Positions 1 through 6,042 of a DNA stretch of 6,679 nt are shown one piece after another. The notes beneath the pieces are model-generated. The model worked only from the letters and a program-made list of their open reading frames with translations. It was not told where the DNA came from and made no database searches. How positions within the stretch are numbered: the first letter of the stretch is position 1; every line of letters begins with the position of its first letter. A program made the translations under genes and the position numbers. Source of the DNA: Thermotogae bacterium (GTDB lineage Bacteria > Thermotogota > Thermotogae > Petrotogales > Kosmotogaceae); NCBI GenBank assembly GCA_003643975.1, contig QNAR01000098.1, positions 1 through 6,679 on the forward strand. Direction: 5' to 3'.

Positions 1-1
1 C

Positions 2-841
2 AAAGTAAATTTACCATCATTTTCATTGGATAACGTCTCAAAAATAATGTTGAGAACGCTTTCTGGACTGGACGCTTCAAAGTTCTCTATCCCCATTGAG
101 GTCATAATCCCCCAGCCCGTTTATTATGAAATCACCGATAATATCGTGGAAATCTTTTCCGATGAATTGAAAACCAAAAAGATAAAGATGCGGGAGTTTT
201 CTGACACCGAGAAGATCTTCCACATTGAGTACGACCTGAACAGAGACAGCATTGATGACATTATTCTTATACGAAAACTCAAAAGCGAAGATCCCACAAA
301 GAGCGACATAGTTATAACGGCTCTGAACAGTGACGTGAGCTTGCTGTGGGAACAAAATTTCGGCGACGGCAAAGTATATACTTTGCCTCTATCTTACACG
401 GTAAAAGAGTATGGCGTCTTTTATGAGGGTAACGAACCTTTCATTTATGTGGTCGCCAATGGAAATAACGGGAATTTCTCCGTTGCAAGTGTGTATTCAA
501 GGTTCGGAAAGCTCATTTCTGAATTCTGGCATCCGGGGCCAATCAATGCCGTATTGGTCGGGGATTTGAATCTGGACAAAAACAGAGAGATTTTGCTCGC
601 AGGATATAACTATCACTACGCTGCCGCGGACTGTATAGTTATCAATCCTGCTGAGACGGGCGTTGCTCAGTCGCCACCGGGCAGAGGCTTTTTCTATCCG
701 CTAAGCAGAGGGCTATATTATTCGTATTTCACAAACCTCAAACCCTTTGTATCTGTTTCTGAAAAGGGACCTGGCCTTTTTGAATTGATAACCGAAGACG
801 GAAAAGCTGAAAGTATAAACCTCCTGGAGAGTGAAAAATGA
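2..841 (+). CDS. FG-GAP/VCBS-like repeat protein, C-terminal part (5'-truncated by window edge)
   Basis: The reading frame is open to the left edge of the window, so only the C-terminal 279 or so residues are seen. A TTG at 26 and an ATG at 47 are in frame, but neither has a Shine-Dalgarno site, so the gene most likely begins upstream. Two loops resemble the calcium-binding loops of FG-GAP/VCBS beta-propeller repeats: DLNRDSIDD (coded from about 233) and DLNLDKNRE (from about 563), each followed by a hydrophobic strand (IILI, ILLA). They are about 110 residues apart. A WHPGPI motif just before the second loop recalls, from memory, C-terminal sensor-like domains of some bacterial signalling proteins; that link is weak. 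No membrane segment is visible in this part, and any signal peptide or signalling domain would lie before the window. The stop overlaps the next start (ATGA), implying coupled translation with the vWA protein. Exact function is unknown. Confidence 0.75.
   Translation, partial: KVNLPSFSLDNVSKIMLRTLSGLDASKFSIPIEVIIPQPVYYEITDNIVEIFSDELKTKKIKMREFSDTEKIFHIEYDLNRDSIDDIILIRKLKSEDPTKSDIVITALNSDVSLLWEQNFGDGKVYTLPLSYTVKEYGVFYEGNEPFIYVVANGNNGNFSVASVYSRFGKLISEFWHPGPINAVLVGDLNLDKNREILLAGYNYHYAAADCIVINPAETGVAQSPPGRGFFYPLSRGLYYSYFTNLKPFVSVSEKGPGLFELITEDGKAESINLLESEK
826..830 (+). promoter_or_regulatory. Shine-Dalgarno site of the vWA gene
   Basis: GGAGA lies seven bases before the ATG at 838, inside the end of the upstream gene. 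It supports this start and shows that translation can begin anew while ribosomes finish the upstream gene at the ATGA overlap. Confidence 0.7.
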
Positions 842-2250
842 GCAAGTACCTTTTAGCAGTAATTTTATTGTTATCTGTTGCATGTCTTGGTACGGTAAGC
901 ATTGACAGGATAGATGCTTCAGAATTCCCATTGGTTTGTTTTCAGGTAACCACAACAGGCCATTATTCTGCTGCCAGCTTCAATTTTTCAGAAGATGGGG
1001 TTACAATAGCTCCTTCCATACAATTGGTTCAAAAAGAACCCCTTAAAACGATAAAAGTTTATTACTTTTTGGATATTTCCGGATCTATGAACTCAAGATT
1101 GACAGAAATCATTGGCAAATTGGCAATTCTGTCAAGAGCTATCAGAGAGATATCTGAGGGCGAGGTTAAGGAGCATTTCATCGCCATTTCAGATAAAATT
1201 GTCAGGGAGATAGAAAGTACAAATGGAAATACACAAGATGTACTCATGCAGCTTTACAGCCTACCTATTGCGGTTGATGAAGATTTTGGAAAGGTTCTTA
1301 ACAGCTATGACTTTGATGAAGGTTCAATTGCAGTCATAGTGGATGACCGGGGTTCCTGGAAGGAAAAGCCCACTTCTACTATAATGAAGTCAGGCGTCCC
1401 CTTTATTGCACTTGATACAGGAAGTGAATATGCAAAGGAACTGGCTAAAACGACAGCAGGGTTGATCTTTGATGGAGAAAACCTGGCAGAATTAGAAACC
1501 TTGCTTTCTTCATTATCACGTTCGATATGGGAACTGAAATATAATTCACCCTTCCCTGATTTTACTCTCCATACCATAGAGCTCAACGGTATAACTGCCA
1601 ATTACGTGAATAGCATGAAAGAGCCTGTGATAATTCCGAAGGCGGAAACTGTGGAAGCCACAGCGGGAGAAAGGTTAGAGTTGGAGGGCAAGATTAAAGG
1701 TAAAGTGAAGCGCTTCAAAGCTTATTATCAGGACACTTCGCTTGAAATCAAAGTTCTGGGTCAAGAATACTATTTGGAAGTCATTCCACAACCGGGCATT
1801 AAAAAACTCGTTCTCAAAGCCTGTTCTTCCTGGAAATGTGTTGAAAAGGAAGTGAACATAATCGGCCTCGAGACAAGGCCAGCGCTCGAAGTTAAAATTG
1901 ATTGGAATGAACCTAACGCCGACCTGGACCTGTATGTTAATGAACCAACAAATACGGTATACTTTCTTAATGATAAAGCGAACGGTTTTTTGAGTAACGA
2001 TTGCATAAAAGGCCCAGGCAGAGAAACATACATAATAAATCCAAAGGGAAACTTTCTACCCCATGGCAAATACAGAATAAGGGTTCACTACTATCGTGGC
2101 AGAGTTCCAGTCGAATTTAGAGTTACCATCTATTCATATGGAAGGCTGCTTCTTGATGACGAGTTTAAGCTGGAGATTTCGGATTCCAGAAATTGTATTC
2201 CAGATGCCGAGGGCCCCGATTGGTTGGATGTAATGAACATTGATTTTTAG
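838..2250 (+). CDS. Predicted exported vWA-domain protein with C-terminal YfaP/DUF2135-like domain
   Basis: This 470-residue protein starts with a Sec-type signal sequence (hydrophobic residues about 5-16). Cys16 sits in SVAC, a poor lipobox, so lipoprotein anchoring is possible but unproven. Residues about 72-230 form a von Willebrand factor A domain: strand YYFL followed by the metal-binding MIDAS motif DISGS (79-83), a later strand IAVIVDD (164-170) where vWA folds often carry TDG, and PFIALDTG (188-195). Residues about 265-345 look like a beta-rich Ig-like spacer with a possible disulfide, Cys329/Cys334. Residues about 350-436 resemble the YfaP/DUF2135 family: IDWNEPNADLDLYV, then NGFLSNDCIKGPGRE and HGKYRIRVHYY. 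Known vWA domains bind ligands through a divalent cation, so a cell-surface binding or scaffold role is inferred. The gene overlaps its upstream partner by four bases and is followed after 16 bases by the aminotransferase. Its coding sequence uses AT-rich codons (TTA, ATA) more freely than the transporter genes. Confidence 0.85.
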   Translation: MSKYLLAVILLLSVACLGTVSIDRIDASEFPLVCFQVTTTGHYSAASFNFSEDGVTIAPSIQLVQKEPLKTIKVYYFLDISGSMNSRLTEIIGKLAILSRAIREISEGEVKEHFIAISDKIVREIESTNGNTQDVLMQLYSLPIAVDEDFGKVLNSYDFDEGSIAVIVDDRGSWKEKPTSTIMKSGVPFIALDTGSEYAKELAKTTAGLIFDGENLAELETLLSSLSRSIWELKYNSPFPDFTLHTIELNGITANYVNSMKEPVIIPKAETVEATAGERLELEGKIKGKVKRFKAYYQDTSLEIKVLGQEYYLEVIPQPGIKKLVLKACSSWKCVEKEVNIIGLETRPALEVKIDWNEPNADLDLYVNEPTNTVYFLNDKANGFLSNDCIKGPGRETYIINPKGNFLPHGKYRIRVHYYRGRVPVEFRVTIYSYGRLLLDDEFKLEISDSRNCIPDAEGPDWLDVMNIDF

Positions 2251-2254
2251 ATTT

Positions 2255-2260
2255 AGGAGG
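2255..2260 (+). promoter_or_regulatory. Shine-Dalgarno site of the aminotransferase
   Basis: A perfect AGGAGG lies six bases before the ATG at 2267. It fixes the start there and not at the in-frame TTG at 2240, which has no such site and would overlap the previous gene. Confidence 0.9.
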
Positions 2261-2266
2261 TTTACC

Positions 2267-3454
2267 ATGAAAATCTCAAGAAGAGCTGAAAAAATGCCAG
2301 CATCGCCCATAAGAAAGCTTGTCCCCTATGCCGAAAAGGCAAAAGAAAGGGGTATCAAAGTTTATCACCTGAATATAGGCCAGCCGGATATCCCCACACC
2401 TGAAATATTCTTCAGGTATCTGCGTAAAAATCTCGGTGATGTCGTAGCTTATTCACATTCTGCTGGAATTATCGAACTGCGCCGTGCCTTTTTGAATTAT
2501 TATGCTTCTTTTGGAGTTGAGTTAACCGAAGATGAGGTCATTGTCACAAACGGTGGTAGCGAAGCCGTAATTTTCGCTATGGCAGCTATTGCCGACCCGG
2601 GTGACGAAATCGTAGTGATCGAGCCTTTTTATGCTAACTACAAAGGTTTCGCCAGCCTGTTGAACATAAAGCTTGTACCCGTGAGGGCAGAGGTTTCCAA
2701 TGGCTATCGTTTACCTCCGAAAGAGCGCTTCGAAGAAGCGATTACTTCCAAAACCAGAGCCATACTCTTCTCAAACCCTTCAAATCCCACCGGGGTAGTT
2801 CTTACGAGTAGCGAAATTGACACATTGATCCAGTTTGCTGAAAAGCACAATCTCTTCCTCATTTCCGATGAAGTATATCGAGAATTCGCTTTCGATGGAC
2901 GTGAGTCCATTTCACTACTCAAGCATTACAAAAGCGAACGTGTAATCATGACTGACAGCCTTTCAAAGAGATACAGCGCTTGTGGAACGAGAATAGGGCT
3001 TTTTGCCACTCACAACAGGCAGATATATGACGCAGCGATGAAATTTGCCCAGGCCAGGCTTTCACCACCTACGGTGGCACAGCTGGGTGCTGTGGGTTTA
3101 TTAGAGCTGGGCAAAGAATATACTGATAAAGTCAAGAACGAGTACCAGCTTAGAAGAGACGTGGTCTTTGAAGAACTTTCAAAAATACCTGGAGTTCTTC
3201 TCACAAAGCCCGAAGGCGCGTTCTATGTTTCCGTTGCCCTGCCGGTAGATGATGCTGAAAGATTCGTAAAATGGATGCTAACCGATTTCAACGATTCTGG
3301 AGAAACCGTTATGGTAGCACCTCTTTCAGGCTTTTACGCTACCGAGGGAAGTGGAAAGAAGGAAATACGCATTGCATATGTCCTTGAAAGAAGAAAGCTG
3401 AAAAGAGCGTGCGAGTTACTTAGAAAGGGAATAGAGGGCTACAACAGGTTATAA
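2267..3454 (+). CDS. Pyridoxal-phosphate-dependent aminotransferase, class I/II (AspC/COG0436 type)
   Basis: The 395-residue length is typical of fold-type I aminotransferases of the aspartate/aromatic family, cytoplasmic enzymes that move an amino group between an amino acid and a 2-oxo acid. All hallmark sites are present: the N-terminal substrate loop NIGQPD (36-41), the phosphate-binding GGSEA (96-100), NPSNPTG (170-176) with Asn173, DEVY (201-204) with the Asp that contacts the pyridine nitrogen and the Tyr that contacts O3', the Schiff-base Lys234 in SLSKRYSACGTRIG, Arg242, and Arg368 in EIRIAY, which should bind the substrate carboxylate. The enzyme therefore looks active. The substrate cannot be assigned from sequence; aspartate, aromatic amino acids or alanine are all plausible. 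It is the last gene of the operon with the FG-GAP and vWA genes, although no metabolic link to them is evident. A hairpin follows seven bases after the stop. Confidence 0.95.
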   Translation: MKISRRAEKMPASPIRKLVPYAEKAKERGIKVYHLNIGQPDIPTPEIFFRYLRKNLGDVVAYSHSAGIIELRRAFLNYYASFGVELTEDEVIVTNGGSEAVIFAMAAIADPGDEIVVIEPFYANYKGFASLLNIKLVPVRAEVSNGYRLPPKERFEEAITSKTRAILFSNPSNPTGVVLTSSEIDTLIQFAEKHNLFLISDEVYREFAFDGRESISLLKHYKSERVIMTDSLSKRYSACGTRIGLFATHNRQIYDAAMKFAQARLSPPTVAQLGAVGLLELGKEYTDKVKNEYQLRRDVVFEELSKIPGVLLTKPEGAFYVSVALPVDDAERFVKWMLTDFNDSGETVMVAPLSGFYATEGSGKKEIRIAYVLERRKLKRACELLRKGIEGYNRL

Positions 3455-3460
3455 CAATCA

Positions 3461-3490
3461 GGGCGCTTTTTAGCGCCCCTTTATTTATTC
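3461..3490 (+). terminator. Rho-independent terminator between convergent genes
   Basis: A 7-bp stem, GGGCGCT at 3461-3467 with AGCGCCC at 3472-3478, has a four-T loop and is followed by CTTTATTTATT. It ends the aminotransferase operon. The T tract overlaps the end of the cold-shock gene. Read from the minus strand, the same hairpin lies seven bases after the cold-shock stop but has a poor T tract, so action in that direction is less certain. Confidence 0.8.
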
Positions 3491-3691
3491 TTCAACGACT
3501 TTTACATTGATAGCCTGCGGACGACCCGATGGACCTGTTTCCACATCGAATTCTACTCTCTGCCCTTCATTCAATGTTTTGAAGCCATCCATCTGAATAG
3601 CACTAAAATGCACAAAAATGTCTTCTCCATCATCTTTCGTGATAAAGCCATAGCCCTTTTTACCGCTAAACCACTTGACTGTACCTTTCAT
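3485..3691 (-). CDS. csp: Cold-shock-domain protein (CspA family)
   Basis: This 68-residue protein has the usual size of a bacterial cold-shock protein, a five-stranded OB-fold that binds single-stranded RNA and DNA and acts as an RNA chaperone in the cytoplasm. It begins MKGTVKWFSGKKGYGFI, with the RNP1 motif KGYGFI (12-17), and has RNP2 as IFVHFSAI (25-32). The aromatic surface residues Trp7, Phe8, Tyr14, Phe16, Phe26, His28 and Phe29 are all present. The C-terminal part (VEFDVETGPSGRPQAINVKVV) also matches the family. The reading frame extends 22 codons further upstream, but the ATG at 3691 matches the family start and has AGGAGG nine bases before it. The gene is convergent with the aminotransferase and divergent from the tRNA gene. 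It has its own promoter and appears to be a single-gene unit. Its untranslated leader is only about 50 bases, so a long cspA-like temperature-sensing leader is not evident. Confidence 0.97.
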   Translation of the reverse strand: MKGTVKWFSGKKGYGFITKDDGEDIFVHFSAIQMDGFKTLNEGQRVEFDVETGPSGRPQAINVKVVEE

Positions 3692-3700
3692 TTTCTTATT

Positions 3701-3706
3701 CCTCCT
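3701..3706 (-). promoter_or_regulatory. Shine-Dalgarno site of the cold-shock gene
   Basis: AGGAGG on the minus strand (CCTCCT on plus) lies nine bases before the ATG at 3691. It decides this start over in-frame upstream alternatives that would add a non-conserved N-terminus. Confidence 0.9.
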
Positions 3707-3745
3707 AACCGGCAAAAGCCTGTACTGCCCTGTCGAGCGATATAA

Positions 3746-3754
3746 ATTATAACA
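3746..3754 (-). promoter_or_regulatory. Extended -10 promoter of the cold-shock gene
   Basis: On the minus strand the sequence TGTTATAAT is an extended -10 element (TGN plus consensus TATAAT). No good -35 hexamer is found at 16-18 bases; a TTGAGA at 3774-3779 is 22 bases away. Transcription would begin near 3739, giving a leader of about 50 bases before the ATG at 3691. Confidence 0.65.
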
Positions 3755-3805
3755 CAATAGACATAGATATAACTCTCAACGGGTTTCAGAATGATTCTTT
3801 CAGAC

Positions 3806-3834
3806 TTGACACCTGACTATGGTGATGATAAAAT
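3806..3834 (+). promoter_or_regulatory. Sigma-70-type promoter of tRNA-Val
   Basis: A perfect -35 TTGACA (3806-3811) is followed after 17 bases by a -10 TAAAAT (3829-3834), preceded by TGA as an extended -10. Transcription should begin near 3841, about seven bases before the mature tRNA. The GATAA/TTATC inverted repeat (3827-3831 with 3837-3841) overlaps the -10 and start region. Confidence 0.85.
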
Positions 3835-3847
3835 ACTTATCGTATAG

Positions 3848-3922
3848 GGGTGCGTAGCTCAGTGGGAGAGCGCTTCCTTGACGAGGAAGAGGCCGTAGGT
3901 TCAATCCCTACCGCACCCACCA
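3848..3922 (+). tRNA. tRNA-Val (anticodon GAC)
   Basis: This 75-base sequence folds into a full cloverleaf. The acceptor stem GGGTGCG (3848-3854) pairs with CGCACCC (3912-3918), followed by discriminator A and an encoded CCA (3920-3922). The anticodon stem CTTCC/GGAAG (3873-3877 with 3885-3889) holds the loop TTGACGA, with anticodon GAC at 3880-3882, which reads the valine codons GTC and GTT. The T arm is GTAGG-TTCAATC-CCTAC (3895-3911), and the D arm contains GCTCAGTGGGAGAGC. All stems are fully paired and there is no long variable arm, so the gene appears functional. It stands alone between its own promoter and terminator, not in a tRNA cluster. Confidence 0.97.
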
Positions 3923-3926
3923 TTAG

Positions 3927-3955
3927 AAAGGAGGGCTACGCTCTCCTTTTTTTTT
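3927..3955 (+). terminator. Rho-independent terminator of tRNA-Val
   Basis: AAAGGAGGGC (3927-3936) pairs with GCTCTCCTTT (3940-3949) around a three-base loop, with one G-T pair. A run of nine T follows (3947-3955). The hairpin begins four bases after the encoded CCA, so the primary transcript carries almost no trailer beyond the terminator. Confidence 0.92.
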
Positions 3956-4062
3956 GCATTAGTCAATGTCTACCGCGGTGAAAGAATTTCGTCAAGATAA
4001 ATGAAATGCAGCTCTTTAAAGCCTTAATCTTCTCTCTTAAACTGTTGTGCAAATACCTGCAT

Positions 4063-4091
4063 TTGATTTTCTTACTCAAAATGGTTATAAT
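4063..4091 (+). promoter_or_regulatory. Sigma-70-type promoter of the solute-binding protein gene
   Basis: TTGATT (4063-4068) is followed after 17 bases by a consensus -10 TATAAT (4086-4091). Transcription should begin near 4098, giving a leader of about 34 bases. An 8-bp inverted repeat, AAATGCAG (4004-4011) and CTGCATTT (4057-4064), touches the -35 and might be a regulator site. The rest of the stretch from 3956 to here shows no other supported feature. Confidence 0.8.
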
Positions 4092-4117
4092 ATAGGTGTT
4101 GTTAATAAACCTTTTGT

Positions 4118-4126
4118 AAGGGGGTG
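4118..4126 (+). promoter_or_regulatory. Shine-Dalgarno site of the solute-binding protein gene
   Basis: AAGGGGGTG can pair over nine bases with the 3' end of 16S rRNA, with one G-U pair. It lies five bases before the GTG at 4132, supporting this non-ATG start, which also gives a clean signal peptide (KK then a Leu/Val-rich core). Confidence 0.85.
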
Positions 4127-4131
4127 TTGTT

Positions 4132-5964
4132 GTGAAGAAGTTGCTTCTTCTTGTTCTATCTGTACTATTGGTTTCCGCTATTGCGTTCTCCTTCGATCCA
4201 GAAACATTTGTTAACTTAACCATTGGAGAACCGGAAACCCTCGATCCTCACTATTGTTATGAAACCGCTGGTGGTGCCGTTATTCTCAACGTCTATGACA
4301 ACCTCATCAAGTACAAGGGCGATTCCGTTACGGTATTTGAGCCTATGATCTCCACCGAGGTTCCGACAGTGGAAAACGGCCTCATCAAAGACGGCGGTAC
4401 AAAGTATGTGTTCCCCATAAGGGAAGGCATCAAATTCCACTCTGGTAACGTGCTTACACCCTATGATGTGGAGTACAGTTTCGAAAGAGGAATCCTTTTC
4501 GATCCTTCCGGCGGGCCCATGTGGATGATCATCGAAGCCCTCTCCGGTGGAGATTACGCTTCACTCGAAGGCTGGTTCGAAGCCTATTCTGGCATGGCTT
4601 ACTCCGATGCCGTTGATGAAGATAGGAATCCGACTTCGGAAGAAGCCAAAGCAAAACTCATTGCTTTCTACAACGAAGTCATCGATCCTCTTGTTGAAGT
4701 CGATGGCAACAATGTGGTTTTCACTCTCCATGGTCCTTTCGCGCCATTCATGTGGATCATTTCCCACTACGCTGGCTGGAGTGCTGTTATCGACTCCCAG
4801 TGGGCAAAAGACAATGGTGCCTGGGACGGAAACGCTGACGGCTGGTGGAAATGGCACGACCTTCAGCCTGAAGAAACTCCTCTCCACAGTGTAGACGCTG
4901 GTTGTGGTCCATTCAAGGTCGTCGAATGGGACAGGGCACAGCAGAAAGTCATCCTTGAAAGATTTGACGAATATTGGAGAGGCCCAGCCAAGCTGAAGAC
5001 AGTCATCATCTGGGGTATCGATGAATACTCCACAAGGAAGGCTATGCTCGAAGCTGGCGACGCCGACATCGTTTACGTACCTACCCAGTATAAAGAACAG
5101 GTTGTCAATATGCCTGGTGTCAGAATAATCGACGGTTATCCGACGTCTGCTATCACATCCTTCCATTTCAATTGGAAAGTCAAAGAAGGAAGCGAATACA
5201 TAGGTAGCGGCAAACTCGACGGAAACGGCGTTCCACCTGAATTCTTCAGTGATCCTCATGTCAGGAAGGCATTCTACTACTGTTACGATGGTCAGACATT
5301 TATCGAAGAAGTTATGAACGGTTACGGTAAACTCGTACCGACTGACCTTCCTGAAGGTTATCTCGGTTACGATCCCACGCTGCCCGTTCCTGAATTCAAC
5401 CTTGCAAAAGCAGCAGCTGAGTTCAAGAAAGCCTTTGATGGCCAGCTCTGGGAAAAAGGCTTCAAGCTGACACTGCTCTACAACACGGGTAACGAAGCAA
5501 GGCAACAAGCGGCTGAGATGTTCAAGTCTAATATCGAATCTCTCAACCCGAAATTCCATATAGACGTTCAGGGCGTACAGTGGCCAACATACCTTAAGGC
5601 TCAGAGAGCCGGTTACATGCCTGCCTTCATCATCGGCTGGCTTGCTGACTATCCTGATCCTCACAATTTCCTTGCCACATATTACGCCAGCTATGGTATC
5701 TACGCATCCAGGCAGGGAGAGCCTTTCCTCGAATTCGCCAAGGCAAACATCGATGACCTCATAACCGCCGCTGTCAAGGAAACAGATCCTGCCAAGCGTG
5801 ATGAGCTTTATAAAGAAGTTCAGAGGATAGCTATTGAAAATACACTTGGTGTTCCTCTGTACATGCCTCTTGGCTTCCATGTTGAAAGAGATTGGGTAAG
5901 AGGCTGGTATCCGCATCCTCTTAGATCCGGAACCAATTACTACGAAGTTTATAAAGAGGAATAA
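4132..5964 (+). CDS. ABC transporter extracellular solute-binding protein, family 5 (peptide/oligosaccharide type)
   Basis: This 610-residue protein belongs to the SBP_bac_5 (OppA/DppA/NikA-like) family, which captures a ligand outside the membrane and delivers it to the permease. Residues 1-20 form a Sec signal peptide (KK, then LLLLVLSVLLVSAIA) with a likely signal peptidase I cut near AFS; there is no lipobox Cys, so the mature protein should be soluble. Family features follow in order: IGEPETLDPHY (31-41), VYDNLIKY (54-61), FPIREGIKFHSG (94-105), LTPYDVEYSFERG (108-120), GCGPFKVVEWDR (257-268), DEYWRG (279-284), SDPHVRKAFYYCYD (373-386), and GWLADYPDP near 502-510 in the second lobe. The length is at the upper end for the family because of Trp-rich inserts around 145-250. 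In Thermotogota such proteins often bind oligosaccharides and not peptides, so the ligand is left open. The gene has its own promoter, and an OppB-like permease follows. Codon choice is strongly biased (no TTA, CTA or TCA in 4561-5916), consistent with high expression. Confidence 0.94.
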   Translation: MKKLLLLVLSVLLVSAIAFSFDPETFVNLTIGEPETLDPHYCYETAGGAVILNVYDNLIKYKGDSVTVFEPMISTEVPTVENGLIKDGGTKYVFPIREGIKFHSGNVLTPYDVEYSFERGILFDPSGGPMWMIIEALSGGDYASLEGWFEAYSGMAYSDAVDEDRNPTSEEAKAKLIAFYNEVIDPLVEVDGNNVVFTLHGPFAPFMWIISHYAGWSAVIDSQWAKDNGAWDGNADGWWKWHDLQPEETPLHSVDAGCGPFKVVEWDRAQQKVILERFDEYWRGPAKLKTVIIWGIDEYSTRKAMLEAGDADIVYVPTQYKEQVVNMPGVRIIDGYPTSAITSFHFNWKVKEGSEYIGSGKLDGNGVPPEFFSDPHVRKAFYYCYDGQTFIEEVMNGYGKLVPTDLPEGYLGYDPTLPVPEFNLAKAAAEFKKAFDGQLWEKGFKLTLLYNTGNEARQQAAEMFKSNIESLNPKFHIDVQGVQWPTYLKAQRAGYMPAFIIGWLADYPDPHNFLATYYASYGIYASRQGEPFLEFAKANIDDLITAAVKETDPAKRDELYKEVQRIAIENTLGVPLYMPLGFHVERDWVRGWYPHPLRSGTNYYEVYKEE

Positions 5965-5991
5965 TGAGAATTTAAAACATAATCGCTTTTT

Positions 5992-6026
5992 AGAGGTCTG
6001 GGTTTGTAACCCAGACCTCTTTTTTT
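5992..6026 (+). terminator. Intercistronic rho-independent terminator or attenuator
   Basis: AGAGGTCTGGGTT (5992-6004) and AACCCAGACCTCT (6008-6020) form a perfect 13-bp stem with a three-base loop, followed by six further T. It lies 27 bases after the solute-binding protein stop and before the permease of the same transporter. Partial read-through would give many copies of binding protein per transporter; otherwise the permease needs its own promoter. Confidence 0.92.
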
Positions 6027-6042
6027 GTTTAAGTGTTTAATG

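Noticed and set aside
26..28. TTG at 26 as the true start of the first gene
   Set aside because: The frame continues to the window edge and no Shine-Dalgarno sequence lies before the TTG, so it is more likely an internal Leu codon.
2240..2266. TTG at 2240 as an earlier start for the aminotransferase
   Set aside because: No ribosome site precedes it, it overlaps the vWA gene, and a perfect AGGAGG sits six bases before the ATG at 2267, which matches the family N-terminus.
3692..3757. N-terminal extension of the cold-shock protein
   Set aside because: The added 22 residues are not like the family, would include the ribosome site itself, and would start at or above the predicted transcription start.
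3774..3779. TTGAGA (minus strand) as the -35 of the cold-shock promoter
   Set aside because: The spacer to TATAAT would be 22 bases, too long for a sigma-70-type promoter; the extended -10 is a better explanation.
3963..4223. 86-codon minus-strand frame in the intergenic region before the binding-protein gene
   Set aside because: It begins inside the binding-protein gene, crosses a promoter and leader, and has no recognisable domain or good ribosome site.
4547..4894. 115-codon plus-strand frame inside the binding-protein gene
   Set aside because: It is a shifted frame of a well-supported gene with no recognisable protein features.
4561..5916. 451-codon open frame on the minus strand
   Set aside because: It is in codon register with the well-supported solute-binding protein gene, has no recognisable domain, and is explained by the absence of TTA, CTA and TCA codons in the sense gene.
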